Positions 19,928 to 31,047 of a stretch of DNA of 45,495 bases are shown piece by piece. The DNA is from Simkania sp. Its GTDB lineage: Bacteria; Chlamydiota; Chlamydiia; Chlamydiales; Rhabdochlamydiaceae. The stretch covers positions 1 through 45,495 of the forward strand of contig JAGXTH010000001.1 of assembly GCA_018333475.1 (NCBI GenBank). Direction: 5' to 3'. How positions within the stretch are numbered: the first letter of the stretch is position 1; the number at the start of each line of letters is the position of its first letter. The translations under genes and the position numbers were made by a program. The notes below the pieces were generated by a model that was not told the DNA's origin, did not search any database, and worked only from the letters and a program-made list of their open reading frames with translations.

Positions 19928-21499
19928 CTAACCTTCAGGTTTCATAATGGGGAAGAAGAGAACATCTCGGATCGAGTGAGCGCGTGTGAAAAGCATGACA
20001 AGGCGATCTATACCGATGCCAAGACCACCAGTGGGAGGCATACCTTGACAAACGGCCTCGATGAATTCTTCATCTAGAGGATGGGCTTCCTCATCACCGG
20101 CTTCTTTCTTCTTAGCTTGTTCTTCAAGGAGCTCTCTTTGTAACTGAGGATCATTGAGTTCTGTGTAAGAATTGCAAAACTCATGACCAAGAATAAAGGT
20201 TTCAAATCGCTCGACAAGGCCAGCTTTCCTGAGATCGGGATCTCGATGGAGTTTACATAGGGGTGTGGTTTCTACAGGATGGTCGATGATGTGGTGCGGT
20301 TGAATCAGATGTTTTTCAGCGAACTCACCAAAGAGTTTAGCAATGAGAGTGCCTCGGGCAACATTTTTAAGCTCTTTAGGGTCGATCTTAGCATGCTCGA
20401 TGAGCATGGACCGCATTTCTTCATCACTTAACTTTGCCACATCGATTTGTGCATAGACGGAAAGAGCGCTCTCCATGCTTAGCCGTTTCCAAGGAGCTTT
20501 GAGCTCAAGAAGATGCATAGGATTGCCGGCTTCATCGGTGATCTCTAATTCGGTTGAGCCGAAAAGATCAAGAGCTAGACCCTCGAAGAGGGTCTCGGTC
20601 AGAACCATCATGTCATTGTAATCAGTATAGGCAGCATAAGCCTCCAACATGGTGAATTCGGGATTATGCGTGCGATCAAGACCCTCATTACGGAAAACTT
20701 TGCCAATTTCAAAGATGCGGTGCAAGCCGCCAACGATCAGTTTTTTTAGAGAAATTTCTAAAGCAATGCGTAAGTACATACCCTGGTCGAGGGCGTTGAG
20801 ATGACTAGTAAAGGGGCGTGCCTCGGCTCCACCGTAAAGGTTCTGTAATATGGGGGTTTCTACTTCTTGGTATCCTCGGTCATGGAAATAATTACGTATG
20901 AATCTTAAAATCCGACTGCGAAGCTTAAAAGTATGTTGGACATCAGGATGGACGATGAGATCAAGCCATCGTTTTCGGTAACGAGTTCCTTTGTCCGCTA
21001 GACCGCTGTGTTTGTCGGGAAGAGGGAGTAAGGTTTTACAGAGTAGAGTGATGTTTTTTACGTAGAGGGTTAACTCCCCGACGTGGGTTCTAAAGAGATG
21101 ACCCTCAACGCCAATGATGTCGCCAAGATCGATCTTTTTTTCAATGAATTTAATAGGGGAGAGTTCGCTACCCTCTTTTAATCCTTCAACTCGTGTTAGA
21201 TCGCGGTTGAACATGAGTTGAATTCTACTGCCTTCATCTTGGATGGTGGCAAAAGCATTTTTACCCATGGAACGGAAAAGTACGAGACGTCCAGCGACTT
21301 TGAAAAAGGGGGTGGTCCCAGCAGCGGCATCATCGCTACTTCCCACATCTTTACCTAAAAATTCACTTTGTAGTTGGTAGACTTCATGAGTAGGTTGGAA
21401 GATTGGCGGATAGGGATCAACCCCCATCTGGCGAATATCGGCTAATTTCTGGGATCGAAGGCGGAATTCTTCGTGTTGCTGGTAGTCTGGTTTTTCCAT
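19928..21499 (-). CDS. lysS: lysyl-tRNA synthetase, class II
   Basis: FRNEGLDRTHNPEFTMLEAYAAY, HEFCNSYTELNDP, GLGIGIDRLVMLFT. Confidence 0.98.
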   Translation of the reverse strand: MEKPDYQQHEEFRLRSQKLADIRQMGVDPYPPIFQPTHEVYQLQSEFLGKDVGSSDDAAAGTTPFFKVAGRLVLFRSMGKNAFATIQDEGSRIQLMFNRDLTRVEGLKEGSELSPIKFIEKKIDLGDIIGVEGHLFRTHVGELTLYVKNITLLCKTLLPLPDKHSGLADKGTRYRKRWLDLIVHPDVQHTFKLRSRILRFIRNYFHDRGYQEVETPILQNLYGGAEARPFTSHLNALDQGMYLRIALEISLKKLIVGGLHRIFEIGKVFRNEGLDRTHNPEFTMLEAYAAYTDYNDMMVLTETLFEGLALDLFGSTELEITDEAGNPMHLLELKAPWKRLSMESALSVYAQIDVAKLSDEEMRSMLIEHAKIDPKELKNVARGTLIAKLFGEFAEKHLIQPHHIIDHPVETTPLCKLHRDPDLRKAGLVERFETFILGHEFCNSYTELNDPQLQRELLEEQAKKKEAGDEEAHPLDEEFIEAVCQGMPPTGGLGIGIDRLVMLFTRAHSIRDVLFFPIMKPEG

Positions 21500-21559
21500 A
21501 ATATGACGACTAGCCTAGGGAAATTTACGTTTACAGTCAACTCGACTTTGTCATTAGAG

Positions 21560-21628
21560 CCAATTGCAAAATTCTAATGGTCGGAATTGAAGCCAGTTGC
21601 GCGGCGGCCAGTAGTGTTTTGCAATTGG
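21560..21628. repeat. 69-bp imperfect palindrome between lysS and priA
   Basis: ccaattgcaaaa ... ttttgcaattgg outer arms. Confidence 0.65.
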
Positions 21629-21641
21629 ATGATTATTTAGA

Positions 21642-23909
21642 TTAAGAAAACGTAGAAATAGGGTCACTATCAATAAGCAAGCGAATATCTGAAGAGATAG
21701 ATTTTTGGACTTCTTCTATCAAAATTTTAGTGACGGGGGAGCAGGAAGGGCCCTTAATAAGAAACTGAAAGCGGTAGCGGTCCTTAATGCGTGGATGGCC
21801 ACATGGGATGACAGGCTGTAGTTCATAAACAGAAGGGAGTCGTTCAAGAAGTTTGCTACGTAGGGCCTCAAGAGTTTTTTGAACATCAAATTCTTTAAGA
21901 CCATTAGCCATGACTTTGACTAGGCGGTTGAAAGGGGGATATGTAAATAATTTTCTTCCTTCGATTTCTTCATGATAAAAAGAAAGGTAGTCTTGTTCTG
22001 CTGCCAAGCGGATGATGGGATGCTCTGGCAGCCACGTTTGAATGATGACGATTCCAGGAAGAGCTCCCCGTCCTGATCTCCCAGCTACTTGTGTAAGCAA
22101 TTGAAAAACACGTTCACTAGAACGAAAATCGGGAATATTGAGGGCAGCATCAGCATTGAGGACTCCAACAAGAGTCACAGAGGGAAAGTGTAGACCTTTG
22201 GCAATCATTTGCGTTCCAATCAATACATCAGCTTTACCGGCACGGAATTGTTTGAAAAGTTTTTCGTGACTGCCTTTATGTTTTGTCGTATCGGCATCCA
22301 AACGAAGGGTGCGGATTTCTGGGAAAATGGCATGTAAAGTGCGCTCTACTTGTTCGGTGCCGACCCCTTGATATTTGAGATGCTCCGTGCTTCCACAAAA
22401 AGAGCATGTAGAAGGTGGCGGTGATAATTCATAGGCACAAAGGTGACAAGCTAACCGGCTATCTTTACGATGGTAAGTAAGAGCTATGTCACAGTGTGGG
22501 CATTGAGCAGATTTGCCACAAGAGGTGCAAAGACGTAGGGCATTGTAACCACGTCGATTAAGAAAAAGGAGCGTCTGTTCTCCACTTTTAACGCGTTTTT
22601 CTATTTCGTTGAGAAGCGACTGTGAAAATACAGCATAACCTTGTTGTTTAGTTGCCTCTTCTCTCATATCGACAATGTCTACTTTTGGCAGAGAGGACTC
22701 CTCTGCTCGTGAAGCCACTGTAGAGAGTTGGTATTTACCTTGAAGGGCATTATAATAACTTTCTAAACTGGGGGTGGCACTTCCTAGAATGACTGTAGCT
22801 CCGCTCAGTTTGGCGCGCATGATCCCCACGTCTCTTGCATGATAACAGGGAGATTCATCTGTTTGTTTATACGAGCTATCATGTTCTTCATCAATAATGA
22901 TAAGTCCGAGATTTTTCAGTGGGGAGAAAATAGTAGATCGAGGGCCAACGGCAATCGTTGCATCGCCACGGTATAATGCATGCCAACTATCGCGTTTTTC
23001 TCCATCGCTAAGACGATAATGGAACAGTACTGCGTGATCGGGAAACCGCCCTTTAATTCGTTCAATAGTTTGAGAAGTCAATGCTACTTCAGGAACGAGA
23101 AACAGTGCAGATTTGCCTTGTTTCAAGGCATGGGCAATGGCTTGTAAGTAGATCTCTGTTTTTCCACTACCCGTGACTCCATGAATCAAATGCACAGCAA
23201 ATAAAGAACTATCCAAGCTATTTGTGATAGCAGATAAGGTGGACTGTTGTTCTTTTTTCAAAGATTTAGGTTTAGTAGGAACATAGGTGGCAAGAGCCAA
23301 GGGATTCCGTTCTATTTCTAGGTAGGATGTGCTGATCACACCTTGGAGTTCAAGGCTCTCTAAAGCGTTGCGAGAAGAATTAGCTTGTTCGAGAAGCTCA
23401 GTAAGTAAAACGCCATGCGGGTGTTCCAATAAACAATCCAGTATCCTTGCTTGGGCCTCCTTTTTCCCTCGCAAAGTTGTCGTGAGTTCCATAAGTTTCG
23501 GGCGAGATTGAGTGGGAGTGACAAAGAGTTGTTGTTTTGCCTTCATCCCTTTACGAATTGTGGGTGGCAAAAAAAGTCTTAAAACTCGGTGTAAAGGACT
23601 TGCATAATAGTCGGAGATCCAGCGTGCTAATTCCAAAAGATCCTGAGAAATAAGGGGGGCTTCAGATAATAGCTGTGTAATCGCCTTGACGTTAGGAAAT
23701 GCGCTATGGTTTCGTAAAGCTACGATCGTTCCCTTGCGAAAAGTTGAACGTAGAGGTACAAGTACGCGAGAACCGATGGCAGTATAATTGCTGAAACCTT
23801 TGGGTATGAGGTAGTCGAGTTCTCGATCGAGCCCTTCGTCGAGCACCACACCAGCAATAGCCAAGGGTTGGGAGGCGCTTATTGGAGTTTTTGCCCGATC
23901 CACTGCCAT
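21642..23909 (-). CDS. priA: primosomal protein N' (replication restart helicase PriA)
   Basis: GVTGSGKTEIYLQ, DEEH, and the cysteine zinc pairs CTSCGKSAQCPHCD / CHLC / CSFCGS. Confidence 0.96.
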   Translation of the reverse strand: MAVDRAKTPISASQPLAIAGVVLDEGLDRELDYLIPKGFSNYTAIGSRVLVPLRSTFRKGTIVALRNHSAFPNVKAITQLLSEAPLISQDLLELARWISDYYASPLHRVLRLFLPPTIRKGMKAKQQLFVTPTQSRPKLMELTTTLRGKKEAQARILDCLLEHPHGVLLTELLEQANSSRNALESLELQGVISTSYLEIERNPLALATYVPTKPKSLKKEQQSTLSAITNSLDSSLFAVHLIHGVTGSGKTEIYLQAIAHALKQGKSALFLVPEVALTSQTIERIKGRFPDHAVLFHYRLSDGEKRDSWHALYRGDATIAVGPRSTIFSPLKNLGLIIIDEEHDSSYKQTDESPCYHARDVGIMRAKLSGATVILGSATPSLESYYNALQGKYQLSTVASRAEESSLPKVDIVDMREEATKQQGYAVFSQSLLNEIEKRVKSGEQTLLFLNRRGYNALRLCTSCGKSAQCPHCDIALTYHRKDSRLACHLCAYELSPPPSTCSFCGSTEHLKYQGVGTEQVERTLHAIFPEIRTLRLDADTTKHKGSHEKLFKQFRAGKADVLIGTQMIAKGLHFPSVTLVGVLNADAALNIPDFRSSERVFQLLTQVAGRSGRGALPGIVIIQTWLPEHPIIRLAAEQDYLSFYHEEIEGRKLFTYPPFNRLVKVMANGLKEFDVQKTLEALRSKLLERLPSVYELQPVIPCGHPRIKDRYRFQFLIKGPSCSPVTKILIEEVQKSISSDIRLLIDSDPISTFS

Positions 23910-24625
23910 AATTTACGCTTATTTAAAGGGTCATCGAAGACTTTTTCTATGGGAGGAAGGAAATGAAGGCGAGCTTTTCCCAGGTGAAATTCTGCTGTGC
24001 TAGGGTGTTGAATCACAAGGGATTTAAGAAATGGCGTTTTCCAACTGTCTAAAAGTGGAGCAAAAACAACAGCGAGTTGAGGGAGCTCCAATAATGCTTT
24101 CCATGAACGTTCTTTTTCCACTTCCAATGCATGAATGACTTGCGCTTTGCAATGCAGCGTGGAGATGGTTTTAGCCACGTTGTCTAAAAATGTTTTTTCA
24201 AGAGAGGTCCTTGTAAAGGAAAGAATAAGTACGCGCACTTGATGCTCTCGATGTTTCCAAGCATTTTTGCGCTGTAGAGCTTCATCATCGTTGGGAATAA
24301 TGGATTTAAGATGAAGATGGGGGCAGCTTTTTTCTATGGCTATTCTCAAACTGTCGATGAGAGGTGCTTGAGTAGGTGGTGGAGGTAGAGGATCTTCTTT
24401 CTTAATTTCTTCGGAGACGGTGATGTTTTCAACGGGGGGAGTTGGAGTGGGCTGTTCTTCAGATTTCTTAGGAAAAAGTCGTGGTGTATTGCGAATGACG
24501 ATCGGTGTCGATGGAAAAGGTGAATATATTGGAGTAGAGGAGAAGAGATAAGGTCGCTGTTGCGCTTCTTCTTGAATGAATTGTTTGACATCCTGAAGGA
24601 GCGTCAGTACTGCAAGACGACTCAT
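23879..24625 (-). CDS. hypothetical protein
   Basis: 248-aa ORF with Pro-rich linker; overlaps priA start and the next gene's end. Confidence 0.65.
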   Translation of the reverse strand: MSRLAVLTLLQDVKQFIQEEAQQRPYLFSSTPIYSPFPSTPIVIRNTPRLFPKKSEEQPTPTPPVENITVSEEIKKEDPLPPPPTQAPLIDSLRIAIEKSCPHLHLKSIIPNDDEALQRKNAWKHREHQVRVLILSFTRTSLEKTFLDNVAKTISTLHCKAQVIHALEVEKERSWKALLELPQLAVVFAPLLDSWKTPFLKSLVIQHPSTAEFHLGKARLHFLPPIEKVFDDPLNKRKLWQWIGQKLQ

Positions 24626-25128
24626 AAGGTTTTCATCAGTTCGACAATTTCATAAGAAATAGGAATAAAACCTCTAGCTTGCCATTTTATTTTCATATCG
24701 CAAACAAATTGGTCCCACCCCTCAGCATGCCACGATCGTAAAAGTACACCAAGAGGGATGTATTTTTTAAAGTTTTGGTGGTGTCGCAACAGAAAAAGAA
24801 TGAGGCCTTCTTCTTGATGACAAGCATGGATAAATGGGGTCAGTAATGTGCACAGGAGTTTTTGTTGAGAAGAAGGAATGGTCTCTTGGTGTTCTAATTT
24901 CTGCATCGTTTTCTTAAGTGTAGTACAAGAGATTTCAGGAAAAGCCAAAGAGAAAAGCGAGATATGTTCTGCGAGTTCTTTTGCCGCATTACGTTTGAGC
25001 GCAGAGAGGAAAAATTGCAAAAGCAATGAGCGTTTACGTAATGTAAACACATCATTTGGTGAAAAGGGGGAATAGAGAATAGAACGTACGCTCTCCATGG
25101 CCCCTAGTATTGCGGATTTTTGCAGCAA
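24622..25128 (-). CDS. hypothetical protein
   Basis: 168-aa ORF overlapping the downstream ORF by 4 nt. Confidence 0.6.
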   Translation of the reverse strand: MLQKSAILGAMESVRSILYSPFSPNDVFTLRKRSLLLQFFLSALKRNAAKELAEHISLFSLAFPEISCTTLKKTMQKLEHQETIPSSQQKLLCTLLTPFIHACHQEEGLILFLLRHHQNFKKYIPLGVLLRSWHAEGWDQFVCDMKIKWQARGFIPISYEIVELMKTL

Positions 25129-25143
25129 TTACAAGGTAATTTA

Positions 25144-26085
25144 CTAGAGATCGAATAACGCTTCGACGTAGTGTTTAGGATCAAACGATGTAAGGTCCTC
25201 GTCTCCTTCTCCGATACCTACCCAAAGAATGGGCACGCCAAGTTTGCGATAGATAGCGAGCAGGATACCGCCTTTAGCGGAACCATCTAATTTAGTGATG
25301 ATAAGACCTGTCAATGGAGTAAAAGAGTTGAAGACTATCGCTTGGTCTAGAGCATTCTGCCCTGTCGTTGCATCGATGACAAGCCACGTTTCGTGAGGCG
25401 CATTTTCGATAGTCTTACTAGCAACTCGTTGGATTTTACCGAGTTCTTGCATGAGCTCAGTTTTATTCTGAAGTCTTCCTGCCGTATCAATAAATACTAT
25501 GTCACAGTGACGTGCTTTAGCCGCAGCTAGGGCATCGAACACAACGGCAGCAGGATCACTACCGCTTTGACCTTTGACGAGGTCAACCTTGATCCGCTCA
25601 GCCCAGATGCTAAGTTGTTCGATAGCCGCCGCCCTAAAGGTATCAGCAGCAGCCAGAAGAACGACGTTTCCTTGCTTTTTAAACAGTCTTGCCAACTTAG
25701 CAATGGACGTGGTTTTACCACTTCCATTCACACCTGTAATAAGAATCACCCTAGGTTCGCCTGGTTTGGGAATGGGGGCTAGTACCTTTGGAGGTTCATT
25801 GAGTAGCTTTAGTGCATAGTCTCGTAAACAAGACAAGATGGCTTCGCTGCTAGCCTCTTTGTGAGAGCGTAAGAAACGGCGTACGATTTCAGTCATATCT
25901 ACAGCTGTTTCAGTGCCTAGGTCGGCTTCATAGAGAATTTTTTCTAGCTCTTCTAGAGTAGATTCATCAATTTTTCCGCTAAAGAGCTGTTGGATTTTTT
26001 TGGCCAAAAGAGAACGAGTCTTCGCCAAAGCATTTTTGATTTTATCAAAACCTGATTTCAAGAACCCAAGCATAGAAGTAGTCAA
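25144..26085 (-). CDS. ftsY: signal recognition particle receptor FtsY
   Basis: GVNGSGKTTSIAKLA, DTFRAAAIEQL, DTAGRL, TKLDGSAKGG. Confidence 0.97.
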   Translation of the reverse strand: MTTSMLGFLKSGFDKIKNALAKTRSLLAKKIQQLFSGKIDESTLEELEKILYEADLGTETAVDMTEIVRRFLRSHKEASSEAILSCLRDYALKLLNEPPKVLAPIPKPGEPRVILITGVNGSGKTTSIAKLARLFKKQGNVVLLAAADTFRAAAIEQLSIWAERIKVDLVKGQSGSDPAAVVFDALAAAKARHCDIVFIDTAGRLQNKTELMQELGKIQRVASKTIENAPHETWLVIDATTGQNALDQAIVFNSFTPLTGLIITKLDGSAKGGILLAIYRKLGVPILWVGIGEGDEDLTSFDPKHYVEALFDL

Positions 26086-26193
26086 TGGTTATTAGAAAAA
26101 TGAAGAGGATAACAGATAGACTGCATCAGTTCAATCGAGAGGTTACTGAGTGCAGGTAACCGAGGATTAAATACAATTTTTTAAACGCGACCT

Positions 26194-26322
26194 CTATAAC
26201 TGATAGGAGCTACTGTAATCATTAGCCCAACCATCCCAAAGATCGTCATCTTTAGCTTTTCTTAAATAGTCCGAACGCTTTGCTTTATCATATTCGATAA
26301 GGATTTCTAGCGATTTTTTCAT
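26194..26322 (-). CDS. 42-aa small peptide, translationally coupled to the upstream cupin gene
   Basis: Below the ORF-track cutoff; reverse-strand reading gives MKKSLEILIEYDKAKRSDYLRKAKDDDLWDGWANDYSSSYQL; its ATG overlaps the cupin TGA as ATGA (26322-26319). Confidence 0.6.
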   Translation of the reverse strand: MKKSLEILIEYDKAKRSDYLRKAKDDDLWDGWANDYSSSYQL

Positions 26323-27512
26323 GTCATTGAAATCCTTAATAATCCTGCTCGTACAAGAGAACGCGCCAATGCCAATTTACTGGATTCTGAAAAAGCACTG
26401 AGCTCCTTAGGTAAGGATTCAATGGAAAATTCAGCAGTATTAAAAATATAATCGAGAAACAACCTAGCCTGAGTTGGAGCGGTAAACTGCTCTTGTCCAA
26501 ACTGGATGAGGGTGTGTTCATTACCCACAGTTACAGAGTATTCTATGTCTTCTTTTTTCTTGAGTCTTGTAGTGGTTGTGACATTGTCTGCGTCATGTAT
26601 CACAGAAAACCCCTCATGGAATGGTAGGTTTCGTGTTTCTAGAAATTTCCCTCTAAGTTTTGTATAGGATCTTTTAATTTTATCTTGGTTTTTACAGAGC
26701 AATTCTAATGTTAGCTTCACCTCGTCGTCTATTTGGTCATAGCCACCTGCATGCAACCTACGTGGAGGCAAAGCTTTTCGCAAATTATTTTCTTCCATTG
26801 CAAGTTCTGTTAAAAAATCAATCCATGTAAAGACCTGAATACCTACTGTTAAATGAAGGGAATATTTTTTTGCAGTTAATGCTTCATGTACATACCCGCG
26901 TGGAATATAAAGAAAGTCTCCTGGCTTTAAATATACCTCATGTATGGGAGCACTTAATGTATCATCAAAAGGGATATCTTCACGAGCAATTGGAAATTGA
27001 ACATGCTGGTGATAGATTTTCCAAAGCTTCTCCCCCTCAATCTGCAAAATGAATACATCATGTGCATCATAATGAGCTTGAAACCCTTGTGCGGTGGAAG
27101 GAGTAAGATACATATTCACATTCACCGGATGCCCGAAAACATCTTCCAGTTTATCACAGAGCTTTCTTAGTGGCTCAAATCGATTATTAATCGAATTGAG
27201 TACAATTGTATTACCTGCCCTAAATCCTGCCATGACCTTACGAGTGCTCAAGCAGGTCTTAAGTCTATTTTGAGTCAGATACATATTGATGTTCTGTTCT
27301 TTTTTATTATTCAGTAAACGTATCTGTGAAGAATCGAAAGCCTGTAAAGTGGAAAGCAGAAAATCTACATCTTTTAATGAAAACAATCCTTCATACCCCT
27401 CTGCACCTCGGTCTGTTAAAAGAAGAGTTTTTTTTTCCCAGTAGAGCCTAAAAAAATCTTCTTGCGTAATAGGTGCAATAAGCTTTTGGAAGTTAAAAGG
27501 ATTAATCAACAT
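26319..27512 (-). CDS. JmjC/cupin_4-type (ribosomal-oxygenase-like) protein, copy 1
   Basis: 397 aa; GFQAHYDAHDVFILQIEGEKLWKIY and PGDFLYIPRGYVHEALT metal-binding/cupin motifs. Confidence 0.88.
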   Translation of the reverse strand: MLINPFNFQKLIAPITQEDFFRLYWEKKTLLLTDRGAEGYEGLFSLKDVDFLLSTLQAFDSSQIRLLNNKKEQNINMYLTQNRLKTCLSTRKVMAGFRAGNTIVLNSINNRFEPLRKLCDKLEDVFGHPVNVNMYLTPSTAQGFQAHYDAHDVFILQIEGEKLWKIYHQHVQFPIAREDIPFDDTLSAPIHEVYLKPGDFLYIPRGYVHEALTAKKYSLHLTVGIQVFTWIDFLTELAMEENNLRKALPPRRLHAGGYDQIDDEVKLTLELLCKNQDKIKRSYTKLRGKFLETRNLPFHEGFSVIHDADNVTTTTRLKKKEDIEYSVTVGNEHTLIQFGQEQFTAPTQARLFLDYIFNTAEFSIESLPKELSAFSESSKLALARSLVRAGLLRISMT

Positions 27513-27845
27513 AGCGTTTATCCAACATGTGTCTTGATTTTTTCATCATAATCGGATCAGCTTATTTCAAAAAAGCCGTTAAATTTCGCAACAACTGGCA
27601 TTGGTAGTAAAGTCAAATATTCAAAAAAATGTCTGGCTGAAGCATTGCGTATGGTTAAGCAAGAGATCTAATATCTCATATGGAGCGCTAGGGTTCATCG
27701 GATTTTACCTGACTTTTGCAAGAAGTTTTAAAGAAAATTCACATAATAGAGTAGATACTGGTATAAGGAAGTTAACCAGTGAGTGTCTTCTATCTCTAGA
27801 ATGGATAGAGATGTTGTATTCACTATAACCAAATGCGATTGTCCC

Positions 27846-29009
27846 ATGAACTTGCATGAATATCAGGCTAAGCAGATTCTTTTGCTATATGGAATTCCAA
27901 TTCCAGAGTACGGAGTGGCCTCATCTGCCGCTGAGGTAGAAAAAGTAATCAGTAGTTTGGGTCTTAACGAGGCTGTGATCAAAATCCAGGTGCATGCTGG
28001 AGGACGAGGGAAAGCCGGAGGAGTGAAATTTGCAAAGACCCCTAAGGAAATCATTGAAGTAGCCTCTTCTCTTATTGGAATGAGAATGGTGAATAATCAA
28101 ACAGGTCCGGAAGGTGTGATCGCTCATAAAGTGATGATTGCGAAACCTACTGATATTCGTAAGGAATACTATTTAGGAGCAGTGATCGATCGGGAACAGG
28201 CGCGTCCTATTCTCATCGCATCTCCAGAAGGTGGAATGGATATCGAAGAGATTGCGGTTAAACACCCGGAAAAAATCCTTACGATCCCAGTGGACCTAGA
28301 TGGCAGAATCAAACCATTTTACCTGTTAAGACTGACGAAGTTTATGGGATGGACAGGTGAGCTTGCCAAAGAGGGAATGCAAATTGCAACAGGGCTTGCA
28401 AAGGCATTGATCGAAAAAGATGCATCCTTGTGCGAAATTAACCCTCTTGTAGAAACCTCTGAAGGAAAACTCTTGGCTTTGGATGCCAAGCTCAGCATTG
28501 ATGATAATGCGCTCTTTCGTCAGCCAGAAATCAACCATTTATATGATCCAACACAACAATCGAAAAATGAAGTCGCAGCAAAAGAACATGATCTTGCCTA
28601 CATAGCCCTCAATGGTAACATTGGTTGTATGGTAAACGGAGCGGGTTTGGCTATGGCGACAATGGACATCATACATCTCTATGGCGGAGAGCCCGCGAAT
28701 TTTTTGGATGTCGGAGGGGGAGCATCAAAAGAAAAAGTAGCAGCAGGATTCAAGATTATCCTATCCGACCCGAATGTAAAGGCGATCCTTGTCAATATTT
28801 TTGGCGGGATTATGAACTGTGCAACGTTGGCAGAAGGAGTTCTCGCAGCTTCAGCTGAGTTAGGGATCAAGGTTCCAGTAGTCGTTAGAATGGAAGGAAC
28901 GAATGTTGAAGAGGGTAAAAAGCTCCTTCATTCTTCTAAACTACCTATTATGACAGCAGATAGCCTTACTGAAGCGGCATTAAAAGCAGTACAAGTATTG
29001 GGGAAGTAG
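27846..29009 (+). CDS. sucC: succinyl-CoA synthetase subunit beta
   Basis: [10 protein letters not shown] start (ORF track extends further upstream), [21 protein letters not shown]. Confidence 0.97.
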   Translation: MNLHEYQAKQILLLYGIPIPEYGVASSAAEVEKVISSLGLNEAVIKIQVHAGGRGKAGGVKFAKTPKEIIEVASSLIGMRMVNNQTGPEGVIAHKVMIAKPTDIRKEYYLGAVIDREQARPILIASPEGGMDIEEIAVKHPEKILTIPVDLDGRIKPFYLLRLTKFMGWTGELAKEGMQIATGLAKALIEKDASLCEINPLVETSEGKLLALDAKLSIDDNALFRQPEINHLYDPTQQSKNEVAAKEHDLAYIALNGNIGCMVNGAGLAMATMDIIHLYGGEPANFLDVGGGASKEKVAAGFKIILSDPNVKAILVNIFGGIMNCATLAEGVLAASAELGIKVPVVVRMEGTNVEEGKKLLHSSKLPIMTADSLTEAALKAVQVLGK

Positions 29010-29012
29010 AGC

Positions 29013-29903
29013 ATGGCAATTCTTGTGAATAAAAAAACTAGAGTGATCACACAGGGAATCTCCGGCAAAGCTGGAAAATTCCATACAGAACAAGGAATGC
29101 TTTATGGCACTCATTACGTCGGAGGAGTCACTCCAGGAAAGGGGGGGCAGGAGGTGCTAGGGTTGCCGGTATTCGATACTGTTTATGAAGCAAAACAGGG
29201 ATTGGGAACTATTGATGCATCCGTGATCTACGTACCAGCACCTTATGCTGCAGATGCTATCCTTGAAGCTGAAGATGCAGCTATTCCGTTGATTGTGTGT
29301 ATTACTGAAGGGATTCCTATTCGCGATATGCTCGAAGTGAGCAGAGTGATGAGAATCAGCAAGACCAGTCGTTTGATCGGTCCCAACTGTCCTGGTGTGA
29401 TCACTGTAGGGGAATGTAAAATTGGGATTATGCCAGGGTATATTCATACTCGAGGTAAGGTCGGTATTGTATCTAAATCAGGTACATTAACCTACGAAGC
29501 GGTTTGGCAAACATCCCAAATGGGGCTCGGCCAGACGACCTGTGTGGGCATTGGTGGAGATCCACTAAATGGGACTAATTTCATCGATATCCTGAAGTTG
29601 TTTGAAAAAGATCCAGAAACAGAAGCGATTCTTCTTATTGGAGAGATCGGTGGATCTGCTGAAGAAGAAGCGGCAGAATGGATTGCAAGGCATGCAACGA
29701 AGCCTGTGGCAGCATTTGTCGCTGGATTGATGGCGCCTCCAGGCCGTAGAATGGGACATGCGGGTGCTATTGTCTCAGGTGGAAAGGGGTTGGCAAAAGA
29801 CAAAATCGTAGCGCTTGAAAAGGCAGGGGTTGTTGTAGCAAAATCACCAGCAGATATGGGCAAAGCCGTTGAATCTGCAATAGGAGCTAGACGACTTGCT
29901 TAA
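29013..29903 (+). CDS. sucD: succinyl-CoA synthetase subunit alpha
   Basis: [40 protein letters not shown]. Confidence 0.98.
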   Translation: MAILVNKKTRVITQGISGKAGKFHTEQGMLYGTHYVGGVTPGKGGQEVLGLPVFDTVYEAKQGLGTIDASVIYVPAPYAADAILEAEDAAIPLIVCITEGIPIRDMLEVSRVMRISKTSRLIGPNCPGVITVGECKIGIMPGYIHTRGKVGIVSKSGTLTYEAVWQTSQMGLGQTTCVGIGGDPLNGTNFIDILKLFEKDPETEAILLIGEIGGSAEEEAAEWIARHATKPVAAFVAGLMAPPGRRMGHAGAIVSGGKGLAKDKIVALEKAGVVVAKSPADMGKAVESAIGARRLA

Positions 29904-31047
29904 GTTTCACGGTCCGATTCCCATCACGATAAGGCCGATGTTCTGGCTTTTTGCTGCGATCATAGGGTTTCTTTACAGTCAGAGTATTGTCGGAACATTT
30001 TTTTGGATTGGGATCATCTTTATTTCCGTTCTCTTTCATGAACTGGGTCATGCATTAACAGCTAGGATGTTCGGTAAAAAGCCGCGCATTGAGCTCGTTG
30101 CCTTAGGTGGCCTGACATTTCATGAAGGACAAGATCTTCCTTATTGGAAGCAGTTTATCATCACATTAAATGGTCCGGTATTTGGCTTTTTTCTAGGGAT
30201 GTTTGCATGGGCGGTTGGACGGTGGGGCGGCATTGTATCTGAACCTTATGTGTCCATAGTGCAAGACATCTTCGTGATCAATATATTTTGGACTGTTGTT
30301 AATCTTATTCCCGTACTTCCTCTAGATGGAGGGCAGCTTTTACGGATTGCCTTTGAGGGTTTTTTTGGTGCCAAGGGATTTGGTTATGCTCTGATGGCGG
30401 GGCTTGTGATTGCTGTATTGATTAGCCTTTTCTTTTTTCTCATGCAAAGTTTTCTTATTGGAGCCTTATTTTTTCTTTTTGCGTATCAAAATTTCGAGAT
30501 GTGGCGCCGTACGCGTGCAATGGGAGATAAGGACCGCCATGAGGATTTACAAGCACTTCTTCTCAAAGCAGAGGAAGCTCTTCTCATGGGGCAGATAAGC
30601 CAAGCTATGAACCTTTTAACTACGCTAAGAGAGCAAACGAAAAAAGGATTGCTCTGGGCTACCGCAACGCAACAGTTAGCTCTATTGGAATACCAGGCTG
30701 GTCATCGAGATGCAGCATATGCCCTGCTTTTAGAGGTACAACATGGTCTTGGAGGAGAAACAGCTTGCATCTTACATGAGTTGGCCTTTGATGCTAGGAA
30801 TTTCTCCTTAGTCACAGAACTCTCTCCTCGAGCATTTCAGATACGTCAGGAGGCAGATGTGGCCCTGCGCAGTGCTATGGCTTTTGCACAACTGGGGCAA
30901 GTGAAGCCCGCGATGGGGTGGCTTCATGCGGCAGCAGAACATGGCGTTTCATCTATTAAAGAGGTTGTCCAGAGGGAATATTTCGATCCCATTCGAGACA
31001 ATCCGCTCTTTCAAAAATTTATAGCTAAGGAAAGCGGTAGCTCTTAG
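29896..31047 (+). CDS. M50-family (site-2) membrane protease with C-terminal helical repeats
   Basis: Multi-TM with HELGH and [12 protein letters not shown] motifs. Confidence 0.88.
   Translation: MLKFHGPIPITIRPMFWLFAAIIGFLYSQSIVGTFFWIGIIFISVLFHELGHALTARMFGKKPRIELVALGGLTFHEGQDLPYWKQFIITLNGPVFGFFLGMFAWAVGRWGGIVSEPYVSIVQDIFVINIFWTVVNLIPVLPLDGGQLLRIAFEGFFGAKGFGYALMAGLVIAVLISLFFFLMQSFLIGALFFLFAYQNFEMWRRTRAMGDKDRHEDLQALLLKAEEALLMGQISQAMNLLTTLREQTKKGLLWATATQQLALLEYQAGHRDAAYALLLEVQHGLGGETACILHELAFDARNFSLVTELSPRAFQIRQEADVALRSAMAFAQLGQVKPAMGWLHAAAEHGVSSIKEVVQREYFDPIRDNPLFQKFIAKESGSS

Noticed and set aside
27601-27828. 75-aa ORF upstream of sucC; another frame reads GIGSKVKYSKKCLAEALRMVKQEI
   Set aside because: No convincing start/RBS or family; may be a decayed gene remnant but not supportable.
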